A stretch of DNA of 35,978 bases from Streptobacillus notomytis. Its GTDB lineage: Bacteria; Fusobacteriota; Fusobacteriia; Fusobacteriales; Leptotrichiaceae. Location: contig LJRV01000245.1 of NCBI GenBank assembly GCA_001612575.1, forward strand, positions 1-35,978. Direction: 5' to 3'. Below the pieces are notes generated by a model. That model was not told the origin of the DNA. It ran no database searches and saw only the letters and a program-made list of their open reading frames with translations. A program made the position numbers and the translations under genes. This document shows positions 17,708-25,620 of the stretch, in pieces (the first letter of the stretch is position 1; the number at the start of each line of letters is the position of its first letter).

Positions 17708-18361
17708 ATGAAAGGATACATTATTAGATTGTTATTATTAATAGCTTTTGTATATGTTATTTTCTTGTTTATTGAAAGTGATTTCTTTTTGGTTAAAAAT
17801 GTAAATGTTGAGGGTAACATTTATTTAGTTAAAGAAGATATTGTATCTAAGTTTGATAATTTAAAAGGACAATCTTTATTTTTACTAGACTTATCAGAAA
17901 TGAGAAATAAGATAGAAGAAGATGTTAGAATTGATAGAATAGATATATCAAGAAAATTTCCAGATACTATAAATATTAATGTAAATGAAAGAATACCTAT
18001 AGGTATAATAAGTAAAAACCATAAATATTACTATATAGATAAAAAATTAAATATTTTTGCATATTATAAAGAAATAAAAGATGATAATCTTCCTATAATA
18101 GAAATAAAGGAAGAAAAGATAGAGGATTTAAAGGAATTATTACTAAATATTTTAGATACAAAATTATATCATTTAATTTCAGAAATATATAGTGATAATG
18201 AGATGTTTGTTTTAACTTTACTTGATGGAACTAACGTATATACAAACAAAGATATTAAGAATAAAAAATATGAATTAGCCTATAAAGTATATTCTGAAGA
18301 AATTAAGGAGAATAATTTAGAATATATAGATATAAGATTTAGAGATATAGCGGTGAAATAA
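17708..18361 (+). CDS. ftsQ: Cell division protein FtsQ/DivIB
   Basis: Bitopic membrane protein of the divisome. 217 residues. A short cytoplasmic N-terminus is followed by one membrane helix (about 5-23), then a POTRA domain that begins FFLVKNVNVEGN and contains a DISRKFPDTININVNERIPIG segment characteristic of FtsQ. The C-terminal beta domain is short. AAGAGGAAAT precedes ATG 17708. ftsZ follows after 20 bases, with no ftsA between. Confidence 0.9.
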   Translation: MKGYIIRLLLLIAFVYVIFLFIESDFFLVKNVNVEGNIYLVKEDIVSKFDNLKGQSLFLLDLSEMRNKIEEDVRIDRIDISRKFPDTININVNERIPIGIISKNHKYYYIDKKLNIFAYYKEIKDDNLPIIEIKEEKIEDLKELLLNILDTKLYHLISEIYSDNEMFVLTLLDGTNVYTNKDIKNKKYELAYKVYSEEIKENNLEYIDIRFRDIAVK

Positions 18362-18381
18362 TTAAAACGGAGGAATGAAGA

Positions 18382-19506
18382 ATGGACAATAATATTTATA
18401 ATGGGCAAAAATCACAACAGGTATATATTAATCATAATAATCAATATCAAGCAGTTAACGCTAATATTAAAGGAGCTAAAATTAGTATTATAGGAGTAGG
18501 TGGCGGTGGAGGAAATGCTGTTGACTACATGAAAGAATATAATATTGAAGGGGTTCAATATATAGCAATAAATACAGATTATCAAGATTTAGAAAAAAAA
18601 GCAGCAGATATTAAATTATCTATAGGAACTTTAGGAGCAGGTGGAGATCCATCTGTTGCAAGAGCAGCTGCCGAAGATATGAGAAGTGAAATTAAAAAGA
18701 TAATTCAAGGTCAAGATATGATTTTTATTACTGCAGGTATGGGTGGTGGAACAGGAACAGGTGCCTCTCCAATAGTTGCAGAAATTGCTAGAGAATTAGA
18801 TATATTAACTATAGCAGTAGTAACAACTCCATTTAAATTTGAAGGTCCTAGAAGAAAAAGTAATGCAGAAAATGGAATAAATGAACTTAAAAAAAATGTA
18901 GATACTTTAATAGTAATACCTAATGACAAGTTATTAACATATAAGACAGCAACAAATAAAGTTAAAAGTATGTTCTTAGCTCCAAACGAGGTATTATTTA
19001 GATCAGTTAAGGGTATAGCTGAAATAATAACTAAAGAAGGATTAATTAATATAGATTTTGCTGATGTTAAACAAATAATGAAAGATTCAGGAGAAGCGGT
19101 TGTTGGACTTGGAATTGCAGAGCAAGGAAAAGATGTATTAACAGCAGTTAGAGAAGCTATTGAAAATCCATTACTTGATAGAAATATTAAAGGAGCTAAA
19201 AAATTATTATTAAATATTACTATGTCGCCAGATGCAGCATTTGAAGATTTCCATAATATAGCAGAAGAAGTAACAATATATTCTGAAAATCCAGATATAG
19301 ATGTAATGCTTGGTATAATGACAGAGGATAATATAACTGATACAAGAGTAACAATAATTGCTACAGGATTTGAAACAGAAGTTAAATCTATTGCATCTAC
19401 AATAGATAGCTCTCATGTTGAAGTTCAAAGAAATGTAGAAGAAGATGATGATAGAGAAATTTCTTCGGTTGAACAACCATTTGTTTATCCAAGATTTGAT
19501 GATTAG
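18382..19506 (+). CDS. ftsZ: Cell division protein FtsZ
   Basis: Tubulin-like GTPase that forms the Z ring. 374 residues. A polar, Asn/Gln-rich N-terminal extension of about 30 residues precedes the GTPase domain (ISIIGVGGGGGNAV). Tubulin signature GGGTGTG at 121-127, the FEGPRRKSNAE loop and the T7 loop NIDFADVK, all intact. The C-terminal tail is short and acidic, ending FVYPRFDD; the usual FtsA/ZipA-binding peptide (close to D-I-P-x-F-L) is not clearly recognisable. GGAGG lies 8 bases before ATG 18382. A strong terminator follows. Confidence 0.97.
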   Translation: MDNNIYNGQKSQQVYINHNNQYQAVNANIKGAKISIIGVGGGGGNAVDYMKEYNIEGVQYIAINTDYQDLEKKAADIKLSIGTLGAGGDPSVARAAAEDMRSEIKKIIQGQDMIFITAGMGGGTGTGASPIVAEIARELDILTIAVVTTPFKFEGPRRKSNAENGINELKKNVDTLIVIPNDKLLTYKTATNKVKSMFLAPNEVLFRSVKGIAEIITKEGLINIDFADVKQIMKDSGEAVVGLGIAEQGKDVLTAVREAIENPLLDRNIKGAKKLLLNITMSPDAAFEDFHNIAEEVTIYSENPDIDVMLGIMTEDNITDTRVTIIATGFETEVKSIASTIDSSHVEVQRNVEEDDDREISSVEQPFVYPRFDD

Positions 19507-19516
19507 TAAAGATAGT

Positions 19517-19550
19517 AGAAAGCTTTTAGGTTACTAAAGGTTTTCTTTTT
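19517..19550 (+). terminator. Rho-independent terminator after ftsZ
   Basis: 13-bp stem agaaagcttttag (19517-19529) / ctaaaggttttct (19534-19546) with two G-T pairs, tetraloop and a T run. Confidence 0.85.
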
Positions 19551-19574
19551 ATATATAAAAATGAAAGGAAAATT

Positions 19575-20924
19575 ATGAAAAAAATATTAGAGAAATTAAT
19601 TAATTATCCTATTACTATATTTTGGTCATTATTATTAATTGTATATATTAATTTGATAAAAAATGTATTTGAAGAAAATACAAATATATTAGGATTTATT
19701 GTAATAGGCTTAATATCTACAGGGTTATTTTATAGAATATATGAAAGCAAGAAATATAAACAAGTTATAGTTTTATCTATGTCATTAATATATTCATTTT
19801 CATCATATTTACTTATAGGAAATGGTATGTTAAATGTTAGAAATCAAAAAATGTTAGTAGCATTAATTGGAATATTAATGTTTCTTTATTTTTCAAAATT
19901 ACTATCAGAAGGTCAAGATTTTAATAATATATCTATTAATTTTGTGATTCATTTAGGACTAGGATTTTTATCAACTTTACTATATTCATTTTTAGTATTG
20001 ATTGCATCAGAATTATTTAAGTTAAATATTGAAATGAAAGCTATAGTATCTATGTGGTTAGTAATATTTACTGTTATATTTATACTTTATTATACATCAA
20101 AAAATAGAGTACAATCTAAGGCTTTAAATAACATATTTTCTATGTTTTTAATATCATTTATAACTATACTTTATCTAGGTTTATTTTCAAAACAACAAAG
20201 TATTATGATACATTTAATATTATGGCTTGGATATATTATGGTGGGACTTAATACTGTAATTAGGAAAAAATATGTTTCTATATTTACCCTACCTTTAGTC
20301 TTATATATGATATTTACAGTAATAAAGCAGATAAGAATGTATGATATTACAGAAAATAGATACTTTATTTTAACTTTTGGGATCTTATTATTAGCTATAT
20401 TAATTTTACAATTAGTTAAAGATATAGATACTTCAAAATGTGCTAAAGTTTTCGCTTTGTTTATAATTATGGTATTTTTTATTCCATATTTTAATGCTTT
20501 TTCTATAACTGAAAGAAGAATGATGTCTAACTTTCTATATTTATATAATTTAGAAAATCTTACATATGAGCAGAAAAAAGATTTAAATTCATATTATAAT
20601 TATTTAATTTCAAGAGATGTTAATTTTAAAGAATTAAATGATTATAAAAATATGGACGTTGATAACATTTACAAGAATTATTATTTCAACATGGAAGCTG
20701 GAGTTAAAAAGATTGGTAATGTAACATATATTAATGAAAAAGATATAAAAAATGAGTATATATATGTTATTAATGGAGAAAGTATAGATTTAGTAAATAA
20801 ATTAATTAATAAAGAGCTTGAAAATGAAAAATATATAATACATCCATTGAATTATTATTTTGAGAAAAATTTAAAAGATAAGGGAATTAGTGGAAGTTTA
20901 GAAATATTAATAGAAGAAAAATAA
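19575..20924 (+). CDS. Multi-pass membrane protein, possibly DUF4153-like
   Basis: 449 residues. The first about 310 residues are almost entirely hydrophobic and could form about ten membrane helices (for example FWSLLLIVYINLI, IGILMFLYFSKLL, LILWLGYIMVGLN). The C-terminal 130 residues are soluble-looking and Tyr/Asn/Lys-rich, starting after a SITERRMMSNFLYLYNLENL segment. The overall layout resembles DUF4153 membrane proteins, but I am not certain. AAAGGAAAA precedes ATG 19575. It stands alone between two terminators. Function unknown. Confidence 0.7.
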   Translation: MKKILEKLINYPITIFWSLLLIVYINLIKNVFEENTNILGFIVIGLISTGLFYRIYESKKYKQVIVLSMSLIYSFSSYLLIGNGMLNVRNQKMLVALIGILMFLYFSKLLSEGQDFNNISINFVIHLGLGFLSTLLYSFLVLIASELFKLNIEMKAIVSMWLVIFTVIFILYYTSKNRVQSKALNNIFSMFLISFITILYLGLFSKQQSIMIHLILWLGYIMVGLNTVIRKKYVSIFTLPLVLYMIFTVIKQIRMYDITENRYFILTFGILLLAILILQLVKDIDTSKCAKVFALFIIMVFFIPYFNAFSITERRMMSNFLYLYNLENLTYEQKKDLNSYYNYLISRDVNFKELNDYKNMDVDNIYKNYYFNMEAGVKKIGNVTYINEKDIKNEYIYVINGESIDLVNKLINKELENEKYIIHPLNYYFEKNLKDKGISGSLEILIEEK

Positions 20925-20929
20925 AAAAT

Positions 20930-20957
20930 AATGCACATCATTAATTTGATGTGCATT
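20930..20957. terminator. Bidirectional terminator between convergent genes
   Basis: Perfect 11-bp stem aatgcacatca (20930-20940) / tgatgtgcatt (20947-20957). On the minus strand it is followed by TATTTTTTAT, and on the plus strand by GTTTATTTC, so it can end both the + gene at 20924 and the - gene at 20960. Confidence 0.8.
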
Positions 20958-20959
20958 GT

Positions 20960-22711
20960 TTATTTCTTATTTTTATGTCTTAATTCATGAGATATATGTA
21001 ATTTAGGCTTTGAATTTTCATCTATAATATATTCAGAATCCATAACCCTCATTATCTCCTTTATTAATATTTCAGCACCAATTTCGTTAACATGAACCCT
21101 ATCTTTTCTGAAATATTCATAATGATCCTTAGATAAAGAATACCAGTCAATTATATTAATATCCTTATATAAATCTCTTGCTTCTTTTAATGTCTTATTT
21201 ACTCCTCTACTCCATTTTCTAGGAACATTAATATTTATGAAGAAAAGATTGGCCCTGTTAAATGTCTCCCTTATTTTCTCTATTTCTTTTAGTGTTATAG
21301 CTCCATTAGTTCCAAGCATAATTACAACATTTGAATCAGGTTCATTGTAATGTGTATATTTTTTTGAAACTTCTATTGCATCATGTAGAAATCTTCCGGT
21401 TTGTGCATCTACTTCAAGTATTGGAAGAACTTTTGCCCATGCATATGCAATATTGATGCCAAGTGAATCCCCTAACATTAATACTTTACTTATTTTTTTC
21501 TTTTCTTCATTTTTAACTTCATTTTTAATATCTATATTTATTTTATTCACATTTAAGTCAAGTGATTTAGTTCCCACTTCTTTTTCATCAATTAGCCTGT
21601 AAGACCATAATTCTAAGTCCATTCCAGCTATTGATAGGAATGAAAATACAAATAATAAAAGAGTTATTATAGATACAACTGAATTTTCAAAGTATTTTTT
21701 AAATCCATTTTTTCTTATAGGTTCTTCAATAAAATGGAATGATAAAATAGAAATAAATAATGTGAATACTATTCTAATTATAACATTTGTAAGATTTGGT
21801 TCTAAATATTCTTCATAAGGTGTTGTTAATACAAATATTACATAATGCCAAATATATATACTATATGATAATTTACCTATATAATTAAATAATCCAAGTA
21901 TCTTTGATGTTGAAAGAAATAGTATAATAAATCCAAAAACAATTGAATAAATTAATACACCTAAATACTTGTATAAAAATACAGATTTTTCATCTACTAT
22001 AGTCATAGTATATATTGATATTGTCAAAAGTATGAATCCTAAAATTTTTGTCATAATAGGAATATTCTTTTTTGAAAGCTTTGATAAGGGTATAAATGTA
22101 GAAAATATACCGCCTATACATAAAGCGTAAATTCTAGCAATTAATAAGTAATATATAACTGATAAATTTTTATTATCATTTAAGTATAATATATTTATAC
22201 AAGCTATGGATATAAAAGATAAAGTTATTAATATTTCTTTAATATATTTTCTTCCAAAATTAGTCAAAAATATTAGTGGAAATAAAAAATAAAATTTCAT
22301 TTCTATTGCAAGAGACCATAGGTGTTTAACTGGAGAAGCTATAGAAAAATTATCAAAATAATTAGATTTACTGAGTATATAATGAAAATTAGAATTATAT
22401 ATACTACTATGTAATATATTCATTTTTTCTTTGATTAACCAATCTTTATTAGTTAGTGTTAATACTACAGTTAGAATAAGTAGCATAGAAAAAGAAACTG
22501 GAAATAATCTTTTAAATCTTTTATAATAAAAATCCTTTATATTTAAATTATTTTTCTCTATTAATATTGAAGTGATTAAATATCCTGATAACACAAAAAA
22601 TAGGTCAACTCCTAGAAATCCACCAGAAAGTATATTAGGGAAAAAATGATAAACAATAACAAGGATTACAGCGACTGCACGTAATCCATTAAGTCCTTTT
22701 AACTCTTTCAT
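20960..22711 (-). CDS. oatA: OatA-type O-acetyltransferase (AT3 membrane domain plus SGNH domain)
   Basis: Transfers acetyl groups across the membrane to a cell-envelope glycan, in known OatA proteins to peptidoglycan MurNAc, which gives lysozyme resistance. 583 residues. N-terminal acyltransferase-3 domain of about 10-11 helices with GLRAVAVILVIVYHFFP (R11, H22) and FFVLSGYLIT; C-terminal extracytoplasmic SGNH domain with Ser416 in MLGDSLG, Asn in LGTNGA, and D537/H540 in DRVHVNEIGA. AAAAGGAG precedes the ATG at 22711. It is the only minus-strand gene in the window. Peptidoglycan as the acceptor is an inference; other glycans are possible. Confidence 0.88.
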   Translation of the reverse strand: MKELKGLNGLRAVAVILVIVYHFFPNILSGGFLGVDLFFVLSGYLITSILIEKNNLNIKDFYYKRFKRLFPVSFSMLLILTVVLTLTNKDWLIKEKMNILHSSIYNSNFHYILSKSNYFDNFSIASPVKHLWSLAIEMKFYFLFPLIFLTNFGRKYIKEILITLSFISIACINILYLNDNKNLSVIYYLLIARIYALCIGGIFSTFIPLSKLSKKNIPIMTKILGFILLTISIYTMTIVDEKSVFLYKYLGVLIYSIVFGFIILFLSTSKILGLFNYIGKLSYSIYIWHYVIFVLTTPYEEYLEPNLTNVIIRIVFTLFISILSFHFIEEPIRKNGFKKYFENSVVSIITLLLFVFSFLSIAGMDLELWSYRLIDEKEVGTKSLDLNVNKINIDIKNEVKNEEKKKISKVLMLGDSLGINIAYAWAKVLPILEVDAQTGRFLHDAIEVSKKYTHYNEPDSNVVIMLGTNGAITLKEIEKIRETFNRANLFFININVPRKWSRGVNKTLKEARDLYKDINIIDWYSLSKDHYEYFRKDRVHVNEIGAEILIKEIMRVMDSEYIIDENSKPKLHISHELRHKNKK

Positions 22712-22737
22712 TTGAAAACTCCTTTTTTATATAGATA

Positions 22738-22767
22738 ACTATACCATAAAATAATGGTTAATAGCAA
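22738..22767 (-). promoter_or_regulatory. Predicted promoter for the O-acetyltransferase gene
   Basis: Read on the minus strand: TTGCTA (22767-22762), 18-base spacer, TATAGT (22743-22738), with the start codon about 27 bases further on. Confidence 0.5.
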
Positions 22768-22810
22768 GAGAATAAAGTGTGTATTATGTGAATTTTAAGA
22801 GATATTTTTT

Positions 22811-22860
22811 GTCAAACACGTATAAATTGTAAAGCAACTTGACAAATACGTATAAATTAT
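22811..22860 (+). repeat. 20-bp direct repeat spaced 30 bp, before tRNA-Cys
   Basis: GTCAAACACGTATAAATTGT (22811-22830) and GACAAATACGTATAAATTAT (22841-22860) agree at 17 of 20 positions and start exactly 30 bases apart. The second copy includes the -35 region of the tRNA-Cys promoter and a perfect ATACGTAT palindrome. Confidence 0.7.
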
Positions 22861-22868
22861 GATATATT
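22839..22868 (+). promoter_or_regulatory. Promoter of tRNA-Cys and probably the two genes behind it
   Basis: TTGACA (22839-22844) and TATATT (22863-22868), spacer 18. It ends 11 bases before the mature tRNA. No hairpin terminator follows the tRNA, so transcription may continue into the gene at 22989. Confidence 0.6.
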
Positions 22869-22879
22869 TACCATAGTGT

Positions 22880-22954
22880 GGCGATATGGTCGAGGGGCTT
22901 AGGCAGAGGTCTGCAAAACCTTTTACATCAGTTCGAGTCTGATTATCGCCTCCA
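22880..22954 (+). tRNA. tRNA-Cys (anticodon GCA)
   Basis: Acceptor GGCGATA/TATCGCC is a perfect 7-bp stem, anticodon stem GAGGT/ACCTT with loop CTGCAAA, T loop TTCGAGT, discriminator T and encoded CCA (22952-22954). Confidence 0.96.
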
Positions 22955-22988
22955 TTTTTTTATACTTATATTTCTCTAGGAGGGTAAT

Positions 22989-23513
22989 ATGAAAATTTCT
23001 GTTTATTGTGGAGCAAGTGTTGGAAGTAATGAAAATTTTGCTTTATCAGCAACTAAATTAGGGGAATTGATAGCAAAAACTAAAAATGTTTTAGTATATG
23101 GTGCTGGAAGAATTGGACTTATGGGATTATTAGCTGAAGCTGCACTTTCTTTAGATTGTGAAGTTATAGGTGTTATGCCAGAATTTTTAACTCATGGAGA
23201 AAGAGTGCATAATGGTCTTTCTAAATTAATTATAGTGGAAACTATGGCTGAGAGAAAAAAGATATTATTTGAAAGTGATATGTATATAGCTCTTCCTGGT
23301 GGAGTAGGTACATTAGAAGAAATTAGCGAAGCTTATTCTGGTGTTAGATTAGGATTAAGTAATTCAAGATGTGTACTATTAAATATAGATGGTTACTATA
23401 ACGAATTTATAGCATATTTAGATAAAATGGTAGAAAATGGATTTTTAAGTCAAAAAGATAGGGATATACTTGAAGTATATAATAGTATTGAGCAATTGGG
23501 TGAAAATTTATGA
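22989..23513 (+). CDS. LOG-family (TIGR00730) Rossmann-fold protein
   Basis: Members with known activity are phosphoribohydrolases that release a base from a nucleoside 5'-monophosphate (the plant LOG reaction on cytokinin ribotides). In most bacteria the physiological substrate is not known. 174 residues: ISVYCGASVGSNENF at the N-terminus, VYGAGRIGLMGLLAEAA, MAERKKILFESDMYIALPGGVGTLEEISEAY with the catalytic PGGxGTxxE from residue 103. TAGGAGGGTAAT gives a strong ribosome site. Overlaps the next gene by four bases (ATGA). Confidence 0.93.
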   Translation: MKISVYCGASVGSNENFALSATKLGELIAKTKNVLVYGAGRIGLMGLLAEAALSLDCEVIGVMPEFLTHGERVHNGLSKLIIVETMAERKKILFESDMYIALPGGVGTLEEISEAYSGVRLGLSNSRCVLLNIDGYYNEFIAYLDKMVENGFLSQKDRDILEVYNSIEQLGENL

Positions 23514-23869
23514 ATGAATATTTAGAATTGGTTAATAATGATGATTTTATAGATATTTGCTTATACCTAACAGAAGATAAACCTTATGAAATAGGTGAAA
23601 AAATGGAAGCTATAGATAAAAGAGCGTATATGAATGGTGAAAATTGGGCAGTTTTTTTTGAGTATTATGTAAAAACATATAGACCTGAACTTTTATTAGA
23701 TCTTCAACATGATTTTGATGCTGGAATATATGTAGGATTTTATATCTCTATACCAGAAAATATTTCAAGGGCTAAACAATATATGGAAATGATAAAAGAA
23801 TTATTGGAAAATGAAAACAAAATATATAGAATAATTAAAGAAAAAGGAAATGAAATAAATTGGAAATAA
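23510..23869 (+). CDS. Small acidic protein resembling the Imm51 immunity family
   Basis: 119 residues, acidic, no signal peptide or membrane helix. The pattern MNGENWAVFFEYYVKTYRPE, then LQHDFDAGIYVGFYIS and a C-terminal helix (AKQYMEMIKELLENENKIYRII) resembles the Imm51 class of polymorphic-toxin immunity proteins. The resemblance is from memory, not a search. It overlaps the LOG gene by four bases and is followed by a terminator. No toxin gene is adjacent, so if it is an immunity protein it is an orphan. A domain of unknown function with the same fold is equally possible. Confidence 0.6.
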   Translation: MNEYLELVNNDDFIDICLYLTEDKPYEIGEKMEAIDKRAYMNGENWAVFFEYYVKTYRPELLLDLQHDFDAGIYVGFYISIPENISRAKQYMEMIKELLENENKIYRIIKEKGNEINWK

Positions 23870-23870
23870 T

Positions 23871-23895
23871 AGAGTGTTATTAACGCTCTTTTTTT
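23871..23895 (+). terminator. Rho-independent terminator
   Basis: Stem agagtgtt (23871-23878) / aacgctct (23882-23889, one G-T) followed by seven T, directly after the stop at 23869. Confidence 0.82.
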
Positions 23896-23912
23896 AGTTA
23901 TAATAAAAATTG

Positions 23913-23941
23913 TTGACAAATATACGGGGGGGGGGTATAAT
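23913..23941 (+). promoter_or_regulatory. Promoter with a ten-G homopolymer spacer, probably phase variable
   Basis: Consensus TTGACA (23913-23918) and consensus TATAAT (23936-23941). The 17-base spacer is aatatac plus ten consecutive G (23926-23935) that abut the -10 box. At this tract length the spacing is optimal; gain or loss of G by slippage would move it to 15, 16, 18 or 19. The promoter drives two outer-membrane protein genes. Confidence 0.85.
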
Positions 23942-23972
23942 GTTTCTGGAAAAAAATGATTAGGAGTATAAT

Positions 23973-24575
23973 ATGAAAAAGTTAATATTATCTATAATGT
24001 TGTTAATAGGTTTATTTTCATTCTCTTTTGAAATAACAGGACCAAGATATAAAATAGATGTTACTGTGGGAGCAGGATATAAACCAGATCCTCATGACAG
24101 GGAGACACAGTGGAAAAAATTTGTTGGAAACTTTGTAAATATAGATGCAGGTATAGGATTTTCTTCTGAATGGACAATTGAAATTAATAGAAAATTTGGA
24201 ATAACATTTGGACCTAAGATTACAACAAATATATTCACAACAACTTATGAAACATATATTGATTATGATATACATAGACAACTAGATTTTAGTCTTAGTA
24301 CAGGTATTAGAACAGATTTGGAATATAGATTAAAAAATAATATTAAAATATATACCGGAGTAGAAGCAGCTTTAACTGTAAGCCCGGATATACATATTTC
24401 ATATGCTTCTCCTGGTGAAAAAGGTAAAAGATATTTATATCTAGGAATATACCCAATAGTACTTGGTAAAGTTTCGTTAGGGTCAAAGATAAAGAAATAT
24501 AGTATAGGGATTTACACAGAATTTGGTTTTGGAAAACAATTAGTTGGTGGAGTAGAGGTAGGATATACTTTTTAA
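23973..24575 (+). CDS. Small outer-membrane beta-barrel protein (paralog 2)
   Basis: 200 residues. Signal peptide with MKK start and hydrophobic core to about residue 17 (cleavage near FSFS). The mature part begins ITGPRYKIDVTVGAGY, has strands such as FGITFGPKITTN and NNIKIYTGVEAALTV, and ends VGGVEVGYTF with the terminal Phe of BAM substrates. Related to the genes at 4712 and 24600, in the same order of strands. TTAGGAGTATA precedes ATG 23973. It is the first gene behind the poly-G promoter. Function unknown; a surface-exposed antigenic barrel would fit the control. Confidence 0.78.
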   Translation: MKKLILSIMLLIGLFSFSFEITGPRYKIDVTVGAGYKPDPHDRETQWKKFVGNFVNIDAGIGFSSEWTIEINRKFGITFGPKITTNIFTTTYETYIDYDIHRQLDFSLSTGIRTDLEYRLKNNIKIYTGVEAALTVSPDIHISYASPGEKGKRYLYLGIYPIVLGKVSLGSKIKKYSIGIYTEFGFGKQLVGGVEVGYTF

Positions 24576-24599
24576 AAATATAGAAAGGAAATATGAAAT

Positions 24600-25490
24600 A
24601 TGAGAAGATTAATTTTATCAATATTATTAATTATAGGTATAACTTCATTTTCAGCTAAGAAAGATAGACGAAATTCTGTATTAAATAAAAGATATGAAAT
24701 TAAGAAAGTTAGAGATAGAAAAAATAGAAAATCTGTTAATTTAAATAAAGAAAATACAGTTAAAGAAGAAAATATTATAGATAAAAAAGATTCTAATTTG
24801 AATAAAGAATTAGAATTAAATAAAGAAAATGAAGAGTCTAAAAAAGATATACAAGAAGATAAAAAAGATTTTAATTTAAATGAAAAAAATGTAATCATAG
24901 AAGAAAATAATATGAATACTAAAACTAGATTAAAAATAACAGGACCAAGGTATAGGTTAGAGGGAAGTATTAGTACATTACCTGTATATAATGATAAAAC
25001 TAAACAAGTTGGATATTATGCATATAAGTCACTTTCATTTTTATCTGAATGGAAAAAACAGGTTACTAAAGATATAGATATAACATTTGGTCCTAAATTT
25101 TCTGCTAATCTTATCTTTTCTAGGGATTATTCCAAAGAATTAGTTAAAGTAGATAAAAGTCAAATTATAAGTACAATATCATTAGGTACAGAGATTGATT
25201 TTAATTTTATGATACGAAAAAATGTAAAAATATATATAGGTTTAGAGACTTCAATAGGAGTAGGGATAAAAATTAATACTTTCAATGGTGCGGATGTATT
25301 ACCTGAAAAAACTAAAGAAGGTAGAGATATGTACAAGGTTTATTTTGATGATGAGATTTTTAAAAGTTTAAAATATATGTATATAATTAAGGGATCACTT
25401 GGATTTAAGATAAATGATAAATATAATGTAGCATTTTTTGCTGGACATGGTAAGGGGCATTTTGGGATAGAAATTGGTCATACTTTTTAA
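24600..25490 (+). CDS. Outer-membrane beta-barrel protein with long charged N-terminal region (paralog 3)
   Basis: 296 residues. Signal peptide (MRRLILSILLIIGITSFSA), then about 85 residues rich in Lys, Glu and Asn with repeated patterns such as NLNKE and KKDxNLN (about 20-108), probably an extended or coiled periplasmic segment. The barrel starts at ITGPRYRLEGS and carries the family strands DIDITFGPKFSAN, RKNVKIYIGLETSIGVG and YNVAFFAGHG, ending FGIEIGHTF. Only 24 bases follow the previous gene, so both share the poly-G promoter. I chose ATG 24600 because AGAAAGGA lies about 11 bases upstream; the ATG at 24593 is out of frame. Function unknown. Confidence 0.78.
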   Translation: MRRLILSILLIIGITSFSAKKDRRNSVLNKRYEIKKVRDRKNRKSVNLNKENTVKEENIIDKKDSNLNKELELNKENEESKKDIQEDKKDFNLNEKNVIIEENNMNTKTRLKITGPRYRLEGSISTLPVYNDKTKQVGYYAYKSLSFLSEWKKQVTKDIDITFGPKFSANLIFSRDYSKELVKVDKSQIISTISLGTEIDFNFMIRKNVKIYIGLETSIGVGIKINTFNGADVLPEKTKEGRDMYKVYFDDEIFKSLKYMYIIKGSLGFKINDKYNVAFFAGHGKGHFGIEIGHTF

Positions 25491-25620
25491 TAATATATTT
25501 TGTAAATATTTACATTTGTATAATGTAATTGCTTTTGATGTATATTTATGATAATATAGATTATAATATGATGACCTCAGATATTATTTTCTAGAATTAA
25601 GAGGCTATAAGCCTGATTAA
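25491..25620 (+). other. Intergenic region with a possible small RNA or leader
   Basis: No protein-coding frame is evident. It contains TATAAT-like boxes (for example 25562-25567), then a GACCTC...GAGG pairing and a perfect AGGCT-ATA-AGCCT hairpin (about 25602-25614), followed directly by the strong terminator at 25621. It has the shape of a short untranslated transcript, but I recognise no RNA family and no good -35 box. Confidence 0.25.

Noticed and set aside
22955-22988. Terminator after tRNA-Cys
   Set aside because: There is a run of seven T but no hairpin before it other than the tRNA itself, so I did not call one.
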